In this document: in pieces, positions 58,899 through 64,000 of the stretch
How the letters are laid out: each line of letters opens with the position of its first letter
How positions within the stretch are numbered: position 1 is the stretch's first letter
NCBI RefSeq assembly: GCF_900103505.1
Contig: NZ_FNIA01000010.1
Coordinates: forward strand, 1-64,000
DNA from: Haloarchaeobius iranensis
GTDB taxonomy: Archaea; Halobacteriota; Halobacteria; Halobacteriales; Natrialbaceae
Direction: 5' to 3'
Length of the DNA: 64,000 bases
Made by a program: the position numbers and the translations under genes
Notes under the pieces: generated by a model
The model's input: only the letters and a program-made list of their open reading frames with translations
Database searches by the model: none
Told to the model about the DNA's origin: nothing

Positions 58899-60040
58899 CA
58901 GTCGACCAGCTCGGCGTCGCGGACCGCCCGTGCTGCTGCCGCGTCGATGTCGAACTCGCCGACGATCTCTCCATCCCGTAGCACCGGCTCCAGCAGCGGC
59001 TCCGCGTCGGCGGGCCCCTCGCGGTCGGCCAGCCCGACCGCGTGTGCGCCGTCTGCGGTCCGGTACACCTGCTTCGTCCCGGAGAGCTTCCCGCGCTTGG
59101 CCGCCGGCTCGCCGTCCACGGTCACGATGTCGAGCGCGAAGTCCACCGGGTCCGCGTTGGTGACGTGGCTCCCGACGCCGAAGCCGTCGGCGAGGTCGCG
59201 CAGCTCGCGGATGCGGTCGGGCGTGAGCCCGCCGCTGACGAAGATGCCCACGTCCTCGTGTCCCCGGACGTCGAGCTCCCAGCGCACCTCGCGGACGATG
59301 TGTTCGAAGTCCCCCCGTCGCGAGCCCGTCGTATCGAGGCGCACGCCGTCGAGGTCGTCGCCGAGCTCGTCGACCGCCCGCAGCACCTCGTCCACCTCGT
59401 CGCTGTAGGTGTCACAGAGCGCGATGCGGGGCACCTCGGGCGGGGCGGCCTCGTGGAAGGCCCGCCACGCGTCCTCCTGTTTCCCGCGCCCCATGCAGAT
59501 GACGAGCGCGTGCGGCATCGTCCCGCCGGCCGCCCGGCCGAGCAACTCGCCCGCGGCCACGTGCGAGAAGCCGTCCAGTCCGCCGACCAGTGCGCTCCGC
59601 TCGACGACGGCGGCGATGGCGGGGTGGACGTGGCGCGCGCCGAAGGAGAGCACCTGCGACTCCGGTGCGGCCCGTTTGGCCTCCAGCGCGGCCGTCGCGA
59701 AGCCCGATGCCTGCGAGAGGAAGCCCAGAATCGAGGTCTCCTGACTGGCGAAGTCGAGATAGCGCCCCTCGATGCGCATCACCGGGCCACCGTCGAACAG
59801 CCGCCCCTCGGGTATCGCCTGCACGTCGACCGGACGACCCTCCAGCAGTCGTGCCACGCTCTCGACGCCGGCCAGTACCTCGAACTCGCCGGACGGGAAC
59901 TGGTCGGCCGTCACCTCCACGACCACGCGGGGATTCACGCCGGCGTGTTCGAGCGCCTCCTCGGTCCGCTCGAAGTAGGCGTCCGTCGCGGTGCCGTCAC
60001 GTATCGCCTCGGTGGGAATCACGTCGAACGAATCGTCCAT
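58895..60040 (-). CDS. Nicotinate phosphoribosyltransferase
   Basis: The 381-residue protein contains LSFGARHVHPA, GTMPHALVICMGR, ALCDTYSDEVDEVLRAV, GVRLDTTGSRRGD and VFSGGLTPDRI-type IFVSGGLTPD, GVGSHVT and KLSGTKQVYR, the motifs of nicotinate/nicotinamide phosphoribosyltransferases. It joins nicotinate to PRPP for NAD recycling. The nicotinamidase-like gene 3 kb away suggests the two work in one salvage route. Confidence 0.9.
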   Translation of the reverse strand: MDDSFDVIPTEAIRDGTATDAYFERTEEALEHAGVNPRVVVEVTADQFPSGEFEVLAGVESVARLLEGRPVDVQAIPEGRLFDGGPVMRIEGRYLDFASQETSILGFLSQASGFATAALEAKRAAPESQVLSFGARHVHPAIAAVVERSALVGGLDGFSHVAAGELLGRAAGGTMPHALVICMGRGKQEDAWRAFHEAAPPEVPRIALCDTYSDEVDEVLRAVDELGDDLDGVRLDTTGSRRGDFEHIVREVRWELDVRGHEDVGIFVSGGLTPDRIRELRDLADGFGVGSHVTNADPVDFALDIVTVDGEPAAKRGKLSGTKQVYRTADGAHAVGLADREGPADAEPLLEPVLRDGEIVGEFDIDAAAARAVRDAELVDC

Positions 60041-60070
60041 ACCGGGCGCTTCTCGTCCCCGGGCAAAAGT

Positions 60071-61504
60071 CTAGGCGGTGCCGGCTCGGTGCGCTGTCGT
60101 CGCGCCCGCGAGCGACGACGGTGCCCGTCCGGCTTCCGCGTCGGCGAGTGCGACGGGGGCGTGCACGTCGTCGAGGTCGTCAACGGTCGGCGCGTTCACG
60201 ACGAGCACCGTGTCCCCGTCGCGGACCACGCGGAACGCGTCGGCGAAGCCGCCGTCGGGGACGACGTACACCCCGTCGCCCCGGGATTCGGCCCCGTTGG
60301 CGGCGAGCAGCTCGCGGTAGGCGTCTGCGAACTCGCGGGCCTCGTCGACCGACTCCCACTGCGACCGCCAGACGTACGCGCCCTGCTCCCCGTCCGTGTA
60401 GAACACCAACCGGTCGCCGGCCCAGCCGGTCGAGTACGGGTGGTCGTACCTGTACCGGTTCACGCCCTCCCCGCTGGTGTAATGCTCGCGGGGGAGCGTC
60501 TCGCCGTACCAGAACATCGAGTAGATGTGAGCCTCGCCGGCCGTTTCGAGGACGGACTCGCCGCCGACCGCGATCCGCCGCCAGCTATCGTCCGACCGGT
60601 CCGGAACCGTCACCGTGGCGGGTCGCTCGTCCGGGTACCGCTCGGGGTGGACCAGCTGTTCGGTGCTGACCGGACGGGTCTCGAACGCTGCGTCGACGGC
60701 ACCCCAGCCACCACGCTCGTACAGCGCCGCGACGAACCGCTCCCCGGCCGCATAGGGCGTGTACGTCGCCACGGAGAGCCCGGCGTTCACGTCCCTGCTC
60801 CCGGCACCGCCCTCCGCCTGTGGCACCTCGACGCAGTCCCAGGTACCCGCCGCACAGCGCTGCTCGTACAGCCCTTCGACGTAGTTCGCGTCACCCTCCA
60901 CGACGCCGGTCGCGGCCAGCCGGCCGTCCCGAGTCGGCGTGCTCGCGCCGAGCCCGAACTGCTGATCCTGCAGCGCGTGTTGGAGTTCGTGCACGAGCGT
61001 CCCCCGGGAGAGCCGGAGCTGTTCCGAGCCGTCGCTCACGATGACGATGTCGCCCGACGAGTAGTAGCCGAGCACCGACGAGCCGTACAGCTCGCCGAAC
61101 GCCTCGTCCACCGTCGTGTCCTCGTCGACGACGAACAGCGCCTCCCAGAACTGCTCGCGCCACTCGGGCGAGGAGCCACCGCCCCCGCGTTGCTCGCGGT
61201 AGGTCTCCCGCGAGATAATCTCGACCGAGACCGACTCCTCGAACTCGTGCCCGCGGATGCGTTCGATGCGGGCCATCGCTCTGGCGGTGACCGCCTCTAT
61301 CTCGGGCTTGCTCAGGCCGTCTTCGGCCGCGACGGGGAACGAGTCGTTCCACCAGTAGCCGTCCTCCCAGCCGCGGACGTCGGTGTCCGGGTCCGGACGG
61401 TTCGACTCCGGTTCGGCGAGGCGCGTCTCGCCGAACCCCAGCCCGAGACAGCCCGCCAGGAGGACCAGGGCGAGGAGACAGGTGACCGGGAGGATGCGTC
61501 TCAT
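60071..61504 (-). CDS. Hvo_1808-like surface lipoprotein with HExxH
   Basis: The 477-residue protein has a lipobox (LLAGC, Cys19), then a domain starting GWEDGYWWNDSFP. It carries VHELQHALQD with His172, Glu173 and His176, plus EGDANYVEG (Glu203), which together give a gluzincin-like zinc site, so a peptidase is plausible. The C-terminal half is the Hvo_1808 type (YERGGWGAVDAAFETRPVST, EGVNRYRYDHPYSTGWAGDR). It lies next to a paralogue 43 bases away on the same strand, so the two may be co-transcribed. Confidence 0.85.
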   Translation of the reverse strand: MRRILPVTCLLALVLLAGCLGLGFGETRLAEPESNRPDPDTDVRGWEDGYWWNDSFPVAAEDGLSKPEIEAVTARAMARIERIRGHEFEESVSVEIISRETYREQRGGGGSSPEWREQFWEALFVVDEDTTVDEAFGELYGSSVLGYYSSGDIVIVSDGSEQLRLSRGTLVHELQHALQDQQFGLGASTPTRDGRLAATGVVEGDANYVEGLYEQRCAAGTWDCVEVPQAEGGAGSRDVNAGLSVATYTPYAAGERFVAALYERGGWGAVDAAFETRPVSTEQLVHPERYPDERPATVTVPDRSDDSWRRIAVGGESVLETAGEAHIYSMFWYGETLPREHYTSGEGVNRYRYDHPYSTGWAGDRLVFYTDGEQGAYVWRSQWESVDEAREFADAYRELLAANGAESRGDGVYVVPDGGFADAFRVVRDGDTVLVVNAPTVDDLDDVHAPVALADAEAGRAPSSLAGATTAHRAGTA

Positions 61505-61546
61505 GGCGGGTGGTTCGGCGCCGCCGACAAAGGAGTTTGGCCTCCC

Positions 61547-63079
61547 TCAAGCCGCGACGATGCTCGCGTTCGTCGTGCCCGCACCGCTGCGGACGCCGCT
61601 CAGGTCGTCGACGGTCGGCGCGTTGACGACGACCACCGACGTCCCCTGCTGGACAACGTAGTACGCGTCGCCGTACGCCGCGCTGTCGTCGATGCGATAC
61701 GTGTTCGGTCGGTCGCTCACCGCCTGTGCGTCGTGGTGCTCGAGCAGGTCGCGGTAGGCGTCGGCGAACTCGCTGGCGTCGCTCTCGCTGTCCCACTCGG
61801 TCTGCCAGACGTACCCCGTCTCGTTCGTGCGCATCGAGTCGTCGGTGACGTAGGGGAGGAGCCGGTCACCGGCCCACCCGTCGGTGATGGGGTGGTCGTA
61901 GTTGAACGGGTCCGTCTGGTTGAGCTGCTGGCCGTCGTAGTTCAGGTGGTTCCGGTACGGGATGACGACGTCAGTCAGCTGGCCGGTCGCCTGCGTCGTC
62001 TCGTACGACGGGTACCAGAACATCACGTACAGGCCGGCCTCGCCGAAGGACGCGTGGTCGACGCCGCCCTCGATGTCGAGCACCTGCCAGTCGTCGTTGC
62101 TCCGGTCCTCGATGGTCGGGTAGTCGGGCGCCTCGTCGGGGTAGCGGTCGGGGTGGATGGTCTGCTCGGTGCTCGCCGGCGGGGTCTCGTACACGGCGTT
62201 CACAGCGTCCCAGCCACCCCGGTCGTAGAGCTGCTGGACGAAGAGCACGCCGTCGCTGTAGGGCTGGAACGACACCTGGTACAGTCCAAGATGGATGTCG
62301 CTCGAGCCACCCCCGCCCTGCTGTCCCTGGGGCATCAGGCAGTCCCAGTCGGACTCACAGCGTTCCTGGTACAGCTGGTCGACGAAGTTGCCGTCGCCCT
62401 CGATGATGCCGTCCCGTGCGTTGTGGAGTTCTTGGGTGGACTGGTCGAAGGAGCTGATGTCGAACCGCTGGTCCTGCAGCCCGTGGAACAGCTCCTGCGA
62501 GAGCGTGATCTCGTTCATCTCCGGCGTCTCGGAGTCGGAGATGATGACGATCTGCTCCTCGCTCGGGGAGTAGTAGCCGCCGACGCTGCCCCCGAAGTTC
62601 CGGTTCTGGACGGCGACCGCGTCGGTCGACTCGTCGACCATCAGCATCGCCTCCCACTTGACGTTCTGGTGGAGCCGGCTCGTGGCGGTCGTGTTGCCGG
62701 CCGCGACCTGCTCGCGGTACTCCTCACGCGAGATTATCTCGACCGGGACGCGGGTCTCGAACTCGAGGCCACGGACCCGCTCGACGCGAGCCATCGACCG
62801 GGAGACGACCCTGTCGAGTTCGGTGTCGTTCAGCCCGTCGCTCCGGTCGACGGTGATGCTCTCGTTGTACCAGTAGCCGTCTTCCCAGCCGAGGACGTCC
62901 TCCTCGGGGTCGGACGGGGCGGCGGAGCCGTCGCCGCTTGTCGTCGTCGGTTCTGCCGTCGTCTGCATCGTCTCCGTCGGTGCCGTGGTCTCGGCGTCGG
63001 GCGCACTCGAGCCAGTGAGCGCGCTACAGCCCGCGAGGACCACCAGCAGGGCGACGAGGACACTCGCCGTTGCTCGCAT
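61547..63079 (-). CDS. Hvo_1808-like surface lipoprotein with altered metal site
   Basis: The 510-residue paralogue of the 60071 gene has a lipobox (VLAGC, Cys18), a Thr/Ser/Pro-rich stalk, and the same domain (GWEDGYWYNESI). The metal motif is SQELFHGLQD: the first His has become Gln195 while Glu196 and His199 remain, and the EGDG (IIEGDGNFVD) segment is kept. A loss of zinc binding and catalysis is likely. The C-terminal part is highly similar to its partner (YDRGGWDAVNAVYETPPAST). Confidence 0.85.
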   Translation of the reverse strand: MRATASVLVALLVVLAGCSALTGSSAPDAETTAPTETMQTTAEPTTTSGDGSAAPSDPEEDVLGWEDGYWYNESITVDRSDGLNDTELDRVVSRSMARVERVRGLEFETRVPVEIISREEYREQVAAGNTTATSRLHQNVKWEAMLMVDESTDAVAVQNRNFGGSVGGYYSPSEEQIVIISDSETPEMNEITLSQELFHGLQDQRFDISSFDQSTQELHNARDGIIEGDGNFVDQLYQERCESDWDCLMPQGQQGGGGSSDIHLGLYQVSFQPYSDGVLFVQQLYDRGGWDAVNAVYETPPASTEQTIHPDRYPDEAPDYPTIEDRSNDDWQVLDIEGGVDHASFGEAGLYVMFWYPSYETTQATGQLTDVVIPYRNHLNYDGQQLNQTDPFNYDHPITDGWAGDRLLPYVTDDSMRTNETGYVWQTEWDSESDASEFADAYRDLLEHHDAQAVSDRPNTYRIDDSAAYGDAYYVVQQGTSVVVVNAPTVDDLSGVRSGAGTTNASIVAA

Positions 63080-63163
63080 ACTGCACGCGACGGACTGCGC
63101 GGAAATAAACTGCGTGGTGCGACTGTCGCAACCGACTTTGGGCTACCACACGAAGGGGCCGCT

Positions 63164-63745
63164 ATGGAGTTCGACCCGACCGACACCGCACTGGTGGTCG
63201 TGGACATGCAGAACGGCTTCTGCAAACCCGATGGAAGCCTCTACGCGCCCGGGAGCGAGGCGGTCGTCGACCCGGTCGCGTCGCTGGTCGACCGGGCACA
63301 CGACGCCGGCAGCCGCGTCGTCTTCACGCGCGACGTGCACCCGCCGGAGCAGTTCGACGGCGCGCACTACTACGACGAGTTCGAGCAGTGGGGCGAGCAC
63401 GTCCTCGAGGGGTCGTGGGAGGCAGATCTGGTCGCGGAGCTGGACGTACGCGAGGACGACCACGTCGTCGAGAAGCACACGTACGACGCGTTCCACGAGA
63501 CGGAGCTGGACGGCTGGCTCACGGCCCGTGGCATCGACGACCTCGTCATCTGCGGGACGCTCGCGAACGTCTGCGTGCTCCACACGGCCGGGAGCGCCGG
63601 GCTGCGGGACTACAGACCGGTGCTCGTGGAGGACTGCATCGGGGCCATCGAGGCGGACCACCGGGAGTACGCGCTGGACCACGCGGACTGGCTGTTCGGC
63701 GAGGTGACCCGGGCCGAGGACGTGACGTTCGTGAGCGGGGCGTAG
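63164..63745 (+). CDS. Isochorismatase-fold hydrolase, nicotinamidase-like
   Basis: The ATG at 63164 gives 193 residues. It has DMQNGFC at 14-20 (catalytic Asp14), VEKHTYDAF (catalytic Lys) and GTLANVCVLHTA with the nucleophilic Cys. RDVHPPEQF is the segment that often binds the nicotinamide metal. It should deaminate nicotinamide to nicotinate, feeding the phosphoribosyltransferase nearby. Divergent from the Hvo_1808-like pair. Confidence 0.87.
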   Translation: MEFDPTDTALVVVDMQNGFCKPDGSLYAPGSEAVVDPVASLVDRAHDAGSRVVFTRDVHPPEQFDGAHYYDEFEQWGEHVLEGSWEADLVAELDVREDDHVVEKHTYDAFHETELDGWLTARGIDDLVICGTLANVCVLHTAGSAGLRDYRPVLVEDCIGAIEADHREYALDHADWLFGEVTRAEDVTFVSGA

Positions 63746-63922
63746 CGGCCGCAGCGAGTCCCGGCGACGCTGTCGCTGGCGTGGCTGTGGCGGACAGGCG
63801 ACGCGGAGCTGCTCGGCCGACGGGGCGTCGCGCACCCGCGGAACCGACGGCCGACGGTGTGTCAGCGCACGCCGTCGCTGGCCGCGGCATCGTAGTTGAA
63901 TCCCCGGAGCGGCCGCGCCGGA

Positions 63923-64000
63923 CTACGTCGGGTCGACGGCGACCGTGACCGAGTCACCGACAGCGAACTCGCGGTCTGGACAGACCAGCTTCGCGCCGAA
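63923..64000 (-). CDS. C-terminal fragment of a protein cut by the window edge
   Basis: The minus strand ends FGAKLVCPDREFAVGDSVTV and AVDPT followed by TAG. The last 25 residues form a beta-hairpin typical of small OB/TOBE-type or nucleic-acid domains, but the family cannot be told from this length. It runs off the right edge. Confidence 0.5.
   Translation of the reverse strand, partial: FGAKLVCPDREFAVGDSVTVAVDPT

Noticed and set aside
59042-63745. A 1567-residue open frame on the plus strand
   Set aside because: It runs antisense to the nicotinate and Hvo_1808-like genes, has no motif, and ends by sharing the frame of the real nicotinamidase-like gene; such long shadows are common at high GC.

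Overview
The window comes from a haloarchaeon (class Halobacteria). Supporting signs are the high-GC core (by eye well above 60 percent), very acidic proteins, archaeal TATA boxes, a tRNA with an archaeal intron, an archaeal RNase P RNA, a histone doublet, archaeal RPA, archaeal MptD, and many small zinc-ribbon families known mainly from haloarchaea. The order azf - rpa2 - histone - histone deacetylase resembles what I recall from Haloferax; this is memory, not a search.

Layout. 1-6876 is an accessory block of mixed, partly AT-rich composition lying against the 3' end of an intron-containing CAT tRNA. It holds an IS5-type transposase cut by the window edge, a two-gene unit (small two-helix membrane protein plus a 355-residue unknown protein), a lone 228-residue unknown, a possible 28-residue membrane peptide, a DUF7692-like protein, a two-helix membrane protein, and a three-gene overlapping operon ending in a 538-residue winged-helix protein. 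No integrase lies inside the visible part. 6990-7422 holds tRNA-Asn with a 23-bp copy of its own 3' end about 220 bp away and a 16-bp inverted repeat, which looks like an old integration footprint. 7541-20246 is core: CCA-adding enzyme, HDAC, histone, truncated haemoglobin, RPA, a lipoprotein, tRNA-Arg with three copies of its 3' end and an 80-bp repeat, DUF309, lipid kinase, HD hydrolase, a truncated azf copy beside the intact azf, a ZIP transporter and an aldo/keto reductase.

20349-44044 is mostly housekeeping and membrane or surface genes: a secreted beta-propeller protein, stress proteins, a GNAT, a flavin reductase, a phosphatase, a YgfZ/GcvT-like protein, FAU-1, PrsW, riboflavin synthase, an Lrp-TRASH regulator next to a CopD-like protein, a permease-like protein, a DUF457-like protein, glutaredoxin and a MutS-like ATPase. 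44312-64000 holds a Tat-exported protein with four beta-rich repeats, a clear R2-like ligand-binding oxidase, MptD and a creatininase-family protein (possible ArfB), a 7TM histidine kinase, an ABC exporter, tRNA-Val, a dispersed intergenic repeat, an M29-like aminopeptidase, RNase P RNA, AMMECR1, nicotinate phosphoribosyltransferase, two Hvo_1808-like surface proteins, and a nicotinamidase-like hydrolase.

Functional threads are NAD salvage (63164 and 58895 genes), pterin and flavin synthesis (33586, 47411 and possibly 48747), chromatin and replication (9948, 8939, 11192), tRNA maturation (CCA enzyme, RNase P RNA), and a possible metal response (34278, 34964). The parts with least precedent are the unknown gene pair at 300-1931 and its neighbours, the tRNA-end repeat structures, and the Hvo_1808 pair in which one member keeps HExxH and the other has lost its first histidine. 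All function calls rest on reading motifs and remembered families; no database was searched.
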